The notes beneath the pieces were generated by a model. It searched no databases, was not told the origin of the DNA, and saw only the letters and a program-made list of their open reading frames with translations. From the NCBI GenBank assembly GCA_009809945.1, contig WTPW01000367.1:352478-416477 (forward strand): a stretch of DNA of 64,000 nucleotides, written 5' to 3'. The DNA is from Gigaspora margarita (Eukaryota > Glomeromycota > Glomeromycetes > Diversisporales > Gigasporaceae). Of the stretch, positions 10,588 through 22,075 are shown piece by piece (position 1 is the first letter of the stretch; each line of letters opens with the position of its first letter). Both the position numbers and the translations under genes were made by a program.

Positions 10588-10930
10588 AAATAAATTTAAA
10601 AGTACATTAAATCTTTATTTAATTTGAAATGCGAATTATAATTTGTTTATTTTATGTTGACAATAATTAAAAAATTGTTCAAGTAGATAATAATCTTGAT
10701 TGTCTTGTGCTTAAATACATAAAATACATAAACAAAAATGCAAGATTAATGACCCCTTAAATAAATTTAAAAGTACATTAAATCTTTATTTAATTTGAAA
10801 TGCGAATTATAATTTGTTTATTTTATGTTGACAATAATTAAAAAATTGTTCAAGTAGATAATAATCTTGATTGTCTTGTGCTTAAATACATAAAATACAT
10901 AAACAAAAATGCAAGATTAATGACCCCTTA
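10588..10930 (+). repeat. Tandem duplication, 2 x 171 bp
   Basis: 10588-10758 is repeated at 10759-10930 with no difference I can see, so the duplication is recent or an assembly product. Each copy ends in TTAATGACCCCTTAAATAAA. Confidence 0.9.
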
Positions 10931-11916
10931 AATAAATAAGCAATGCCAATCTTTATTTTTAATTCTGAATAGATATTATGTTATATTTATGCTAGTTGAA
11001 GGAAAATACGTGCTTTATGACGAATAGGCTAAATTCAAGATGTTGATCGAACAACATAGTTTTAGTACAGCCCATACACAAAAGAATTCCACCAAATAGT
11101 AAAGCGCCAGGAGATTATCACGTTGAAACTATTTTGTGGGAAGTTTTGTTTTTGTTTTGGTGTCGGGGTTATACTAATCTTTCCTTCAAGTTCACAAATC
11201 AGATTACCAACAAGTTGGTAAATAATATATAAATATTAATATCAATCAAATTAGTGAACCGATCTGTGAACTTGGCAAGTACCCCTATACGATATTTGAT
11301 TATAAAAAAAGCTAGATTAATTAGTAGCGGTAGATTGCATATTCTTATTTTAGTATAAACTATAACCATAATTATTTATTACTATAAACATATTATTAGT
11401 GAAATAATAGGGCTAAAAAAAGCCACTACAGCTAAATTTTGAGAAAATCCTATATAAACTGTACTTGCTATTTCGATCTAAAGTTTTATTATACTATAAT
11501 TTATAATATATATCAAATCTTTACAATATTAAGCATTCATTAAAATATATTAATAAGTATTATATTTTACTAATACACAATATACAAGAGTAAAGCATCA
11601 TATATAAACACATGCACATAATAATCTATTAAATTATAATACTTTGTTTTAAAGTTTTCAACTTTAATATGATGAAGAGTTTATGCATATATTTTCCCTT
11701 TACTGTAATTACTGTAATAAATAAGATTAAGCCGAATATTTATTAAATTTTATTATTATTTTTTGGCAGTATTGAAAAAGTGTGTTTGGTTACTATATAT
11801 TCGCTATTTTCGTAGTAAATTAATTAAAATAATTTATTCAATTTAGGTGACTTACTGAATTAATTTACTTTATTATAAATTAATTATATTATTACATGTT
11901 AGATATTATTAATTAT
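10931..11916. other. Intergenic, one weak TIR element
   Basis: Mostly featureless AT-rich sequence. Around 11163-11287, CAAGTTCACAAATC at the left and GATCTGTGAACTTG at the right form an inverted pair bounded by GGGGTTATAC and GTACCCCTATAC, probably an old small MITE. Confidence 0.35.
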
Positions 11917-12265
11917 ATGGGAGGTCAAAAGTAGAAACCACCCAATTTGTTTTTAGTAAGTTTTTTTAAAAATTTTAATTAAAATATTTTGACAACTATT
12001 AAACCAAACCTAATAAATTTTTTTTTATTTTAATTCTATAACTATATAGAATTAAAATAAAAAAATTTTTATCAAGTTTGGTTTAATGGTTGTTGAGATA
12101 TTTTAATTTAAAGTCTGAAAAAATTTTACATAGAAACAAATTGGGTGGTTTAGGAAAAAGTTTTAAAGTAACTGAATTAAGAAAAGGATTTGAGAATAAA
12201 AAAATTAAAAATTAAAAAAAAATTAAAAATTAAAAAAAAATTAAAAAATACTTTTGACCGCCCAT
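11917..12265. mobile_element. Foldback element in an ATTATTAATT tract
   Basis: Arms begin ATGGGAGGTCAAAAGTA and end TACTTTTGACCGCCCAT, and pair nearly end to end around TTCTATAACTATATAGAA at 12030. The right arm has been lengthened by an AATTAAAAATTAAAAA simple repeat (12190-12250). It sits within ATTATTAATTAT simple sequence, so a target duplication cannot be defined. Confidence 0.7.
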
Positions 12266-12370
12266 ATTATTATTAATTATATTATTAATTAGATTATTAA
12301 TTCTATTATTATTATTATCAATTAGATTATTAATTATATTATCAATTCTATTATTAATTCTATTATTATA
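12266..12370 (+). repeat. ATTATTAATT-type simple repeat
   Basis: About 100 bp of imperfect ATTATTAATT, ATTATTAATTCT and ATCAATTAG units. Confidence 0.8.
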
Positions 12371-12383
12371 TACGGGTCTACTA

Positions 12384-12726
12384 AAATGCACCTATGGTGT
12401 TTTACACCATGTTACACAAAACCATTAGAATAGCCAATCAAAATTTAAGATCAGGTGTAACATAAAATTTCGGTTTTTTGTTTATTTTTTAAAAAAACGT
12501 TCATATCGCAAAAGTTTGCTTATGAAACTACCTTTGGGGCTCTAATAAAAAAAATCCCTTGCTAAATTTTGTGTATACTTATGCCCCGATAAAATCCCAG
12601 GCCTCACCCTAACCCTAAGGTAATGAAATTTTATTTTTTGTTTTATAAAAAATTTATTTTTTTGTTTTTGTTACACAGATTTGCAAATCTAATTTACCTA
12701 TGGTGTAAAACACCATAGGCGCATTT
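12384..12726. mobile_element. TA-flanked MITE with CCCTAA core
   Basis: Ends AAATGCACCTATGGTGTTTT and, inverted, AAATGCGCCTATGGTGTTTT, with TA immediately outside both. Inside, in order: CCAATCAAAATTTAAGATCAG, AAATCCCTTGCTAAATTTTG, and CACCCTAACCCTAAGG. The same ordered words occur in other MITEs of this window that have different ends. Confidence 0.7.
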
Positions 12727-12965
12727 TATATTATCCGATTATATATGATAAATTTATGTTAACATGATAACAAGACTTAAACCATCAATGATTAATTACA
12801 AGGAAAATGACTTTAATCTTTGGGTGAATTATGGAATAATAAATAACTAAAAACTTAAAACAAGATTTTCTAATCAAAACTATTTATAATGCATATTCGG
12901 TAATAATATTTAAAATTACCATTAGTTTTTATAAAAAATACTGTAAATTTACAACATAAATCTAA

Positions 12966-13135
12966 TGTTTTGCATGGTCGGCGCTTTTATAGCTCTGCAC
13001 TCACCTGTTATATGCGTGTTAAAAATTTGGGGTTGCATGATCGGCGTTTTTATAGTTATGCCCTGTTATATGCGTGTTAAAAATTTGGGGTTGCTGATCG
13101 GCGTGTTTATAGTTATGCCCTGTTATATGCGCGTT
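12966..13135 (+). repeat. Tandem repeat, about 2.8 x 60 bp
   Basis: Unit contains GATCGGCGTTTTTATAG and CTGTTATATGCGTGTTAAAA. It keeps one frame open for 62 codons, but the repetition and lack of any family match argue against a gene. Confidence 0.8.
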
Positions 13136-13822
13136 ATTGATTGGCAGCCCTAAATTATAAGTGACAGTTGCATTTATGTGATACGAATTCGAGTATTCTC
13201 CAAAGATTTGGTTGATTTTAAGAAATATACGCGTAAAAAAAATCGTCTTTTTAATTGATATTGTTTATAAAATTTAAGTTATAGACAATTTGTGGATATA
13301 AATGACAACTTTATAAACTATATAATGATGTGAAAAATTCAGGGATCAAAATAATGTTTAACAATAACTTTATTTCAACTTAAAATCAAGTTAATCAAGT
13401 TATATCCTGCAAACTCACATATTTCAACAATGTATATTTACTTTATCAGCGAAATCTTAATTTTTAGATAACATTAATCGTTCTTTCTAAATAATTTACA
13501 ACCTACTGTATTAATCAAAGAATTGAGTCATTTCAATAGTATACTCGGTGTTAATAAATAAAATATAAAAGCGTTTAATAATTATATTTAATTTAAGTCA
13601 TGTATATACAGTATTACTTTTTTGACATAATTGTGCTCTTATTTTAAAGTTAAAAAGTTAACGCATGACATAATAAGAAGATCTTGTCGTACGTATGGTG
13701 ATCACTAAATACTACGGGAAAATTATTAGCAACCATTCCCGATTTATTCCATTAAGGAAGATTATTTGAAGTTATTGATTTATCATATAAATGAAGTGGA
13801 ATTTTACACATCATATAAGATC
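13136..13822. other. Intergenic, nothing recognised
   Basis: AT-rich, no gene or clear repeat. Confidence 0.35.
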
Positions 13823-13830
13823 ATATAAGG

Positions 13831-14651
13831 TACGGATGAGAATCGATTTAATCAATGATCGAAACCTATATACATGTTGTTATCATTTATACTAATTTAT
13901 AATATTAGAATACCATAAAAGGTTTTTAACTTTTGGTTATTTTAATCTAAATTTTGTATTTTTATTTTAATATATATAAAAAAAGAATAATAATTTAAAA
14001 AATAAATAATTTAATAAAAATGATATAAAAATGTGGAGAAAAAGCGATGACTAAAAAAAACTACACTTTAAATACTAAATTTATAACAAATTTGATAAAT
14101 GATGTTTATAAAATCTGTAAACAAATCTATTAATAAAGTTTTAAATTTTAATAACTTATAATAAATAAATTAATTAATTAAGAAACGGTCTTAAAATTAA
14201 AAATAAACTTAGCCACTATAATATGACTGGGTATAATTATAAGCTTAAAATTTAATAAAACAATACGCCTTATATTTAACAAACATAAAGCCGTCAATAA
14301 TTACTTACCAGAGAATAGTTAGAAATAATTAAGCATAACAATCTTAAACATTTACAATAACTTGCGAAATAAAAATGCTAAGTACAAACTAAAGGCTAAA
14401 GCTAAATAACTCATAAAGTTTAAAAAACTAAAGAGCTATTTTTAAAATAAATAAATAACTTGTAAATTAGTGAAAGTTAATTATAATTAAAACGATTATA
14501 CGTCTAGAATCGATTCTAATTCAAGAACCGATTCAGAAATATGTAATCATTTCTAAAAACGATTAAAACGATTACACAAAAATGAGAATCGATTCTAATT
14601 CGATTAACGATTAAATCGATTACTGTATCAGAGAATCGATTCTCATCCTTA
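13831..14651. mobile_element. hAT element with AATCGATT motifs
   Basis: The ends are TACGGATGAGAATCGATT and, inverted, TAAGGATGAGAATCGATT. ATATAAGG is present as a perfect 8-bp direct repeat just outside (13823-13830, 14652-14659), diagnostic of hAT insertion. The last 170 bp are a string of AATCGATT, GATTAAAACGATTA and AACCGATTC words. Length 821 bp, no transposase, so non-autonomous. Confidence 0.8.
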
Positions 14652-14659
14652 ATATAAGG

Positions 14660-15280
14660 AGGACTGTTAGTACTTGTATTAACGGGCCTACTCTAGCATA
14701 AGCAAATAGGTGGTATCAACAACTCCCTTAGTGATGCATCATAATATAAATTAATACAAATATGGCTTGGTTTAACGAGAAAAGCTTCGATAATTCGTTG
14801 ATTTGTTCGATCGCGTTACACGGGTTTATTTTTTACTCGTTCCTGAATAATGTCAGGGGTTTTAATCTTGTATATTCGTAATTCTTTATTATGCTAAAGT
14901 ATAAAAGAAAAAGTAATGCGTAATTTTAATCTAATTTCATATAAACAAAAATTGCATTGAAGTAGTGTAGTGATTTTCGCAACATACATACAGTACTTGA
15001 ATTACAGTACTTGAATTTTTCTTTATAAGCAAATGCTTTTTCCTCTCAAATCCTTACCTTTTTCATCTCTTTTTTTTTTGCATAATTTTTTGTAATCGAC
15101 ACTTTTTTATATACTTTCATCTTTATCCATCTAAAAAAATCTCTTTGCTCTTTGTATTTAAAAGTTTTGGAATTTGAATAATTCTACAAAAGAATTCTTG
15201 TTAAATAATATGTAAGTAATTTTCTATAAATGTTAGGCTGATATGAACAAAGCTGAACGTTAAACATGGCTTTTTATAAT
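14660..15280. other. Intergenic, possible upstream region of the zinc-finger remnant
   Basis: No gene recognised. The direct repeat ACAGTACTTGAATT occurs twice at 14990-15018. A TTTTAG acceptor-like site at 15288 precedes the coding-like text that follows. Confidence 0.3.
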
Positions 15281-15294
15281 TATTTTAGAAAAAA

Positions 15295-16256
15295 AAATTT
15301 TAGCTATTTACACAATTCAAGGCACATTCTATTATCCTTCTGAAAAAGACTATGATCAATACTATCAATTTGAAAGATATTCTCAATTTCAAGTTTCACA
15401 TTTATTACGTTACGGTCAACAGATCGAATCAGCTCCTTCGCATTTACCTTTATGCTCATGTTTTCATGCTCCACAGTCGTTTGAAATCAACTCCCAAGCT
15501 ACCGTTTCTTTAAGATCGTCTTCATTTTTAGTACCAGCAAAATTTATCACATTCATCACAATATGATTATCAAATGTTAAATTATACAAACAATCAATTT
15601 ATAACCAAATATACAATTAACATTTACACCTTTCCGTTCTTTTAAACGTCTTAATTCTTCGAATTCTTCGTTATCAGTTATGTGTAAAAAAATCCGAGGA
15701 ACGACGACAAACATATTGAATGATGTTGATTCTCTATGCGTTGATGATCATTTATCTGGAAATAAATCACGATACTTTGACACCGAGGATTATTTTCTCT
15801 TTTGGAGTCGTACAGACAAATATGCCGTTAAATTTTTCCTCGCTAAATACTATTATAGCAAAAGCACGTAAATATATTCGTAACTATCCGAAATTTAGTA
15901 AAAGATTTTCAACAAGGTTTGTGTCTAATGATAAATCTTATATATATATGTGAAAAAGTCTATGTGCCACCCGGGTGGTACACCACCCTGTTCAAATTAA
16001 ATAGTAATTTGATGACGCACATCACCTTAGGGTTAGGGTCAGTCAGTTTAGTATATAATTTGGATAGGTGGCAGTAAATTATTTACCACCCCGGGTGGCA
16101 CATAGACGACTCCTTAAATAATAGCGGTCATCTAGCCCGTCATAACAAAATACATACCGGTGAAAAAAAGTTTTCGTGCAGAATATCGGGCTGCCATCGA
16201 AGTTTTCGCGACACGACAATATGATGCAGCACTACCGCACACACTTAAAACGTCAA
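15295..16256 (+). pseudogene. C2H2 zinc-finger transcription factor, decayed
   Basis: Coding-like text starts near 15315 (YYPSEKDYDQYYQFERYSQF) and runs about 80 codons to about 15560. It continues in changed frames (KRLNSSNSSLSVM near 15640; YIRNYPKFSKRFSTRFVSND near 15875-15930). Two zinc fingers lie at 16115-16245: the second half of one (SGHLARHNKIHTGEKKF, with the two histidines and the TGEK linker) and a complete C-x4-C-x12-H-x3-H finger (CRISGC ... MMQHYRTH). A 140-bp MITE at 15963-16102 sits where the first finger's cysteines should be. Such paired fingers bind DNA in fungal nuclear regulators. Frame breaks and the insertion make it a pseudogene. The C2H2 assignment is firm; the specific regulator is not known. 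Confidence 0.65.
15963..16102. mobile_element. Short TA-flanked MITE with TTAGGG
   Basis: TA outside both ends. Inverted ends TGTGCCACCCGGGTGGTA and, on the right, inverted TGTGCCACCCGGGGTGGTA. Centre contains CCTTAGGGTTAGGGTCAG. It disrupts the zinc-finger gene. Confidence 0.8.
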
Positions 16257-17081
16257 AATTTCACGTGATATATTTTCGTAGTGAAATGAATGATTTTTCT
16301 TTCAATAAGTTTAAGCAATATATTAAAGTAATTAGATAATGCAAGAATAGATAAAGTGACTTTATTATCTTTGATAATTTCATATCTTTATGCTATATAA
16401 AATTTCGACCAAGTTTTGTCATATAAGTTATACAATAAAATTTAAAATTAAGAATATATCATCATGAATATAGAGTGGTGTTCATCAATGATGTTATTTG
16501 CAGATTTAACCGTGGTGCTATAATCAACGTGCTACCTTTCATGCTACATTTCATAAAAAAAAGTTACTCGGTTACATATTATTATTTTATAAGCGTCAAA
16601 GTACAGTACGTAATAATTATGGATTATTATGGTACTATAATCACCAACGTAATTTTCTTCTTTAATAAATATTTGATTAAATTTTGCATTTTGGCTAATC
16701 AATCAATCCCCGCATAACGGTAATGGGAATGATGATGCAAGTCCAGGCTCTGGGACCCGAAGGAAAATAATTTTATAAAAAATAACTTAGAATTTACATC
16801 TTTAATACACTAGTTCATATGACTAATCTGCGAAGTAACAGACTTTTTTGAAAACGTACAGCTCAACTGCATTGAATTTACTGTATAATTGCGCCGATTT
16901 TTTTTTTTTATAATTTATATTAATTTAGTTAATACTGTTATTTAATATTATTTATATGGTTGAACTTTATATGTATTGTATATTTTTATTGTATATTACA
17001 TAATTATATATTAGTTTTTATAGTAAGTTTTTTTTTAAATAAAAAAATTTTTAATTTAGTATATATATTTGAACTGGACTA
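16257..17081. other. Intergenic, nothing recognised
   Basis: AT-rich, with TATATTA-type strings at 16900-17060. The 80-codon open frame at 16475 has no recognisable features. Confidence 0.35.
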
Positions 17082-17278
17082 GACAGTGCCCCATGCACAT
17101 TGTGCCCCCTATTTTGATCTCAAAATGTTACTAGGGTAGCCCCTGTTGCACTTCTAACAAAAAATGATCCTCTCGCAATTTTGTACTAATCTTGACCCTG
17201 ACCCTAACCCTAATCCTAATTCTAGGCGGAATTAATTATTAGTACATTAGGGGGCACAAAATGCACAGGGGCACCATT
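17082..17278. mobile_element. TA-flanked MITE with CCCTAA core
   Basis: Inverted ends GACAGTGCCCCATGCACA and, inverted from the right, AATGGTGCCCCTGTGCA, both followed by TTTTGTGCCCCCTA-like sequence; TA lies outside each. The centre reads GCACTTCTAACAAAAAATGA, TCCTCTCGCAATTTTGTACT, then GACCCTAACCCTAATCC. The same centre, with different ends, occurs at 35042-35248 and 42700-42830 (inverted). Confidence 0.75.
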
Positions 17279-17842
17279 TAGATTTTTCCTATATAATTTT
17301 ATTTATTTATTTTTTATTTTTTTTTTTAAAAATAAATATACGGCTGAAAATTAATACTATATACAGTATATTATAAGAATTTTATTATTATACAGTAGTG
17401 CTTTTCAAATTACTTTAAGGGACGTGTCAGAGATTAGACGAGATCAATTTTACTATACAGCCCACCTCCTCTTCTGAGAAATTTAGTTATTCTAATACTA
17501 TTCTGATTGGTTATATGTATATATTTAGACTTGAGATTTTGTTCCACCCTATCAAAGTTTCCATTGATATAGAAATCAAAAAATCCTACAGAACTAAATA
17601 GGGCAACAAATATTAGCACTATTACGTCAAAATATTATTAAAGGTTCTATTGTTGAATACTTAATAATTAAAAAAAGTAACCTTCATAGTTAAACTTTTG
17701 ATACCTCTTCGTCCATTGCACCACTCTATACCTTGATGGAGTTTAGTTTACATCAGTTAGAGTTGCCGATAATGTGTAACTTGCAAAAAATTCAATTGCG
17801 AAGTACGTGACTATTTTTCCTAAAAAATAAAATAAAATAAAA
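17279..17842. other. Intergenic, nothing recognised
   Basis: AT-rich, no gene or repeat identified. Confidence 0.35.
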
Positions 17843-18182
17843 ATGAATAATTGCATCATCGAAAAATTGAACAAGGACGTTCACAATAATTGTGGCCACG
17901 AAGAGCTTCCAGTTGTACAATTTTATGTATTACGTTTTGCAACAAAGATTATTACCAGGTCTTGCCCACCCGACCATATTAAAGAATTCCTTAACCAGTC
18001 AGTACCGCGGGCACTGACCCAAATAAAAATCAATGTTATCACCTCCAGGACTATAAGAAGAAACGAACGTTCGCAACAGGCGTCCACTGTTATTACCTAA
18101 CTAGCAACTTCACAAGTTACGGCACCGATGTGCTTTCAAATCTCTTCAGTTATAGTACCGGGCTGCAAAACGAATACATACA
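17843..18182 (+). repeat. Unidentified sequence, copy 1, left of the assembly gap
   Basis: About 290 bp from 17893 recur at 18771-19060 with a handful of substitutions and two small indels. GC content is higher than its surroundings, and one frame is open for 85 codons from 17843 (HEELPVVQFYVLRFATKIIT). The frame persists in copy 2 apart from the end. It might be an exon of an unknown gene or part of a repeat. A GTCAGTACCGCGGGCACTGAC hairpin lies within it. Confidence 0.5.
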
Positions 18183-18770
18183 NNNNNNNNNNNNNNNNNN
18201 NNNNNNNNNNNNNNNNNNNNNNNNNNNNNNNNNNNNNNNNNNNNNNNNNNNNNNNNNNNNNNNNNNNNNNNNNNNNNNNNNNNNNNNNNNNNNNNNNNNN
18301 NNNNNNNNNNNNNNNNNNNNNNNNNNNNNNNNNNNNNNNNNNNNNNNNNNNNNNNNNNNNNNNNNNNNNNNNNNNNNNNNNNNNNNNNNNNNNNNNNNNN
18401 NNNNNNNNNNNNNNNNNNNNNNNNNNNNNNNNNNNNNNNNNNNNNNNNNNNNNNNNNNNNNNNNNNNNNNNNNNNNNNNNNNNNNNNNNNNNNNNNNNNN
18501 NNNNNNNNNNNNNNNNNNNNNNNNNNNNNNNNNNNNNNNNNNNNNNNNNNNNNNNNNNNNNNNNNNNNNNNNNNNNNNNNNNNNNNNNNNNNNNNNNNNN
18601 NNNNNNNNNNNNNNNNNNNNNNNNNNNNNNNNNNNNNNNNNNNNNNNNNNNNNNNNNNNNNNNNNNNNNNNNNNNNNNNNNNNNNNNNNNNNNNNNNNNN
18701 NNNNNNNNNNNNNNNNNNNNNNNNNNNNNNNNNNNNNNNNNNNNNNNNNNNNNNNNNNNNNNNNNNNNNN
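18183..18770. other. Assembly gap
   Basis: 588 undetermined bases, bordered on both sides by the same 290-bp sequence. The gap may hide more copies, or the second copy may be an assembly artefact. Confidence 0.98.
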
Positions 18771-19060
18771 CCACGAAGAGCTTCCAGTTGTACAATTTTA
18801 TGTATTACGTTTTGCAACAAAGATTATTACCAGGTCTTGCCCACCCGACCATATTAAAGAATTCCTTAACCAGTCAGTACCGCGGGCACTGACCCAAATA
18901 AAAATCAATGTTATCACCTCCAGAACTATAAGAAAAACGAACGTTCGCAACAGGCGTCCACTGTTATTAATCTAACTAGCAACTTCACAAGTTGCGGCAC
19001 CGATGTGCTTTCAAATCTCTTCAGTTATAGTACCGGGCTGCAAAACGAATACATACAATT
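18771..19060 (+). repeat. Unidentified sequence, copy 2, right of the gap
   Basis: Starts in the middle of the copy 1 unit (CCACGAAGAGCTTCCAG) directly at the gap and ends GCAAAACGAATACATAC, as copy 1 does. Confidence 0.6.
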
Positions 19061-20400
19061 AACAACTATCCAGTAGAAATATATTATTACCTTATATCTA
19101 CTATTTCGAGTGTATTTCTGAGTAAAAAAATTCTCACGCTATAATAAAATTTAAAACTAAAGTGTGAGAGATGCAAAGTACAAACTTTAAAACACGAAAT
19201 GAGAAAGGTGTGAAGTGTAAAAGGTACGAAGTGTAAACAGCGTAGAAAATAAGATACTGATATTAATCCTGTAATCATAATGCGTCAGGATGATGTAATC
19301 AGTTCTTTATTTATACTTTAGTGTAACAAAAAACAAAAACAGATCAAGATGTAGATCTACACGTGAAAATTGGCCAATCAAAATTACTGTATTTTTTACT
19401 GCAGGTGATGATCGTCGACTTAGTGTAACATCACTAATTTTGGAAATCACCTGCGAATTAACAAAAATTCTCCTTGAACGATTTTACTACTTGAACTCAA
19501 GATTCTAGCCCTAATATATGCACGAACTTAAAGAATTTCGAATGGCATCAAGTAGCAGTAAAATTTTTTTCGATGTCAATCTATTTATATATTTTTTAAA
19601 TTTTGGTGAAAAATTTATTTAGTTAAAAGTACAGTTTACATTTACAAAGCTACCACTTTTTCCCTTAGTATTATGGTTTGAAATTTTGTATTTATGCTAG
19701 CAAGGCCTTAGTTTAAGAAACAAAAATGAGTTTTTAAGAACCAAAAATAGGAAAAACTTTACGGCAACGATAATGAAAAGGCTTGTTTATGTTTAGATCA
19801 AGAATCTCATGACTTTATAATTTTGTTGGTTAAACTATTTTTGGATATCAAAAATATCACATTCAAATTCATGTGACATTATTTGGAATTGTAAAAATCC
19901 ACTTATATGAAAATACGCTTATATGTAACAAAAACTTATTAAAACAAGAGCCAAATGAACGATAAATTTGTATATAAAAAATTTATTTTATGCAATATAT
20001 TCAAAAGACGTATTCAGATCAAAAATCAAATGCAGACAAGTTGCAAGTCATGTTGATATTTATTACGCAACATAAATATTCGCTTGGAAAATGGCTTAAG
20101 GTATAAAGACGATTGAACCATCTTGAATGACAAAACCAGGATTAGGGTGTCCAGGATTATTATCCCGCATAATCTCCGCATAATTTACCTTATAACACAT
20201 AAAATATGCGATTTGCATAATTTCAAGAAACTCGTATAATCTGCGCATAATTTAGCCACTATCATGAATAAAGATATTCTATTGTCAACAGTCATCATTT
20301 ATTAAGTTAAGCGAATGTGGATACACAAGAGTGGTATTGCCGGAATTATCAAGTTGGTCTCTAACACTGACTTAACTCCAAGTATGGTAGTGATTTAGTA
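19061..20400. other. Intergenic with an old MITE fragment
   Basis: No gene. 19300-19530 carries GGCCAATCAAAATTACTG and CTCCTTGAACGATTTTACTA followed by AGCCCTAAT, the same order of words as the CCCTAA-core MITEs. A GTGTAACA inverted pair is nearby, but the ends are not clear. Confidence 0.4.
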
Positions 20401-20408
20401 ATTTTATA

Positions 20409-20584
20409 CAGCAATACCTCTATAAGTGCACACTCCTGGGACCAAGATTTAACAACGTACATTTATGGAACAATAAGAAAAAGTGCATTTATAGAGTTCA
20501 TGTATATATATTTGGACCAGCATTTGAGTGTGCATTTAGAGAGGGTGTGCACTTATAGAGGGAGCGCTTATAGAGGTTTTACTG
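20409..20584. mobile_element. Tigger/pogo MITE
   Basis: 176 bp flanked by TA on both sides. Inverted ends CAGCAATACCTCTATAAGTG and, inverted from the right, CAGTAAAACCTCTATAAGCG, a textbook Tigger-like terminus. The centre repeats AGTGCATTTATAGAG words. Confidence 0.85.
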
Positions 20585-20755
20585 TATAACATTATTTTTT
20601 GAAACCAAAATTTCATTTATTTTAGTCATAAAATAATGCTGTCCAAGCTGTCCTGCGAACTTTTAGCTTCGAATGTAGCAACATTTTTCTAAGTTAACGA
20701 TTAATAAATGCAGACCAAAATTTACGTACATACGTTCGTATGTACGTATGCATTT

Positions 20756-21634
20756 TGGAAGTAAGTTTTTTTAAAAATCTTTCTAATAATTACCTTGAAC
20801 TTCTTAACGACAAAGAAGATTTTAATGTAATTATTAAAGTTGGAGAAACTACAAATACTAAAACTTTCTACGCACAGCTGTCCTTAAATGTCGATCTTTA
20901 TACTTTAAAAATAAATTGCTGGACACAAGTAGGGATAAATCAATATTAAAACAATTAGCTTATGCCATATTTCTACACAACAATTTGATATTATTATTAA
21001 GTAAGCTGTCAAAATAATCATTTCTTAATAGCTATATTTACATTATTTGCTAATATTTGATTTAGTGAATTTAACGAAATGAAGGTATATTTATGGAGGT
21101 ATCGCTTTATTAGAAAATCTTGACGTATCAACTATGTTTGAGCTCATGCTTGTTACTTCTGAACTTATTCTTAAAGAATTGTCCGAATATGTGGGTCAAG
21201 AATTACAAAAATGGTGCAATAATATCTTAGCAAAACATCCAAGTCTAATTTTTGACTCTGAAGATTTTATTTTTCTTCAAGAAAATGCATTGGTCACGTT
21301 GATTAAACGTGATGATTTACAAATGGATGAAATCAAAATTTGGAATTACATCAAGTGGGGAATTGCTCAAAACCCAGATTTACTTTCTGATATTAAAAAT
21401 TGGTAAGATGATAATTTTCAGACTTTGAAGACTATTTTACAAAATTGTTTGCCACTTATTCGTTATTTTCAAATTTCTGGTGAAGATATCGCTAATTATG
21501 TAAAACCATATAAACGAATACTTGAAAAAAATCTTTGGAATGATTTAAAAATGCGATTTATGAATCCAAAACATCCCAAATCTGAATTGATGAATTTAAT
21601 AATTATAAGATTCAAATGCTTTAAAAGTAGGTAA
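20756..21634 (+). pseudogene. BTB/POZ-BACK domain protein, decayed
   Basis: An N-terminal BTB start (NNYLELLNDKEDFNVIIKVG) runs from 20770, shifts frame near 20880, then continues as a degraded stretch to 21090. From 21095 a BACK-type region follows (GGIALLENLDVSTMFELMLV; AKHPSLIFDSEDFIFLQENA; NPDLLSDIKNW). An in-frame TAA at 21404 falls where homologues have a residue, and the frame continues to 21632 (YVKPYKRILEKNLWNDL). In intact family members the BTB domain acts in protein-protein contacts, often as an adaptor for cullin-3 ubiquitin ligases; this lineage has many copies, commonly followed by a TLD domain, which is absent here. At least one frameshift, one nonsense codon and loss of the middle of the BTB domain make function unlikely. 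Confidence 0.75.
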
Positions 21635-21764
21635 AGTCTATATAATCATTTTTATTTGTAATCAATGCTGTAAGATTTATAAGAAATGATTATTATTTTA
21701 ACGAGAAATCACATTCCTCATGATCATATATACATATATATATATATATATTTATTAATCGTGA

Positions 21765-21840
21765 AAAATCCAGTGACTATATTCGATCCCGCGAATCCCG
21801 CGCGGATTTTTAAAAAAATCGGGATTTGCCCATCACTACT
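21765..21840. mobile_element. Fragment of a hAT-like element, CGGGATT motifs
   Basis: GATCCCGCGAATCCCGCGCGG and AAATCGGGATTTGC words lead to CCCATCACTA, the inverse of a hAT-type TAGTGATGGG terminus. The left end is not visible. Confidence 0.4.
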
Positions 21841-21987
21841 AATATCCAAATGAGTTAGCTTGGCGTTTTTATAAAGTACCACAGCTAACTCCTTTCCTCC
21901 CTGATTACCCGGACGATTGCCTTCAATATTCAGAGAAGTCAGCGTAGAGTGCTTTCATTAAAGATGGCATGTTCATGAGTCCGACGT

Positions 21988-22075
21988 AGAGATGGGAAAA
22001 ATGCGCATTTTATAATAAAATACGCATGAATGCGCATTAATGCGCATGATACCGCATGATAAAAAAATTTTTTTC
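21988..22075. mobile_element. Fragment of a hAT-like element, ATGCGCAT motifs
   Basis: Begins TAGAGATGGGAAAAATGCG and continues as ATGCGCAT/AATACGCATGA words in both orientations, then degrades. It has the same terminal pattern as the other motif-built elements; the right end was not found. Confidence 0.4.

Noticed and set aside
12965..13153. 62-codon frame
   Set aside because: Entirely a 60-bp tandem repeat.
18128..18975. Long frames across 18.1-19.0 kb
   Set aside because: Their length comes from undetermined bases in the assembly gap.
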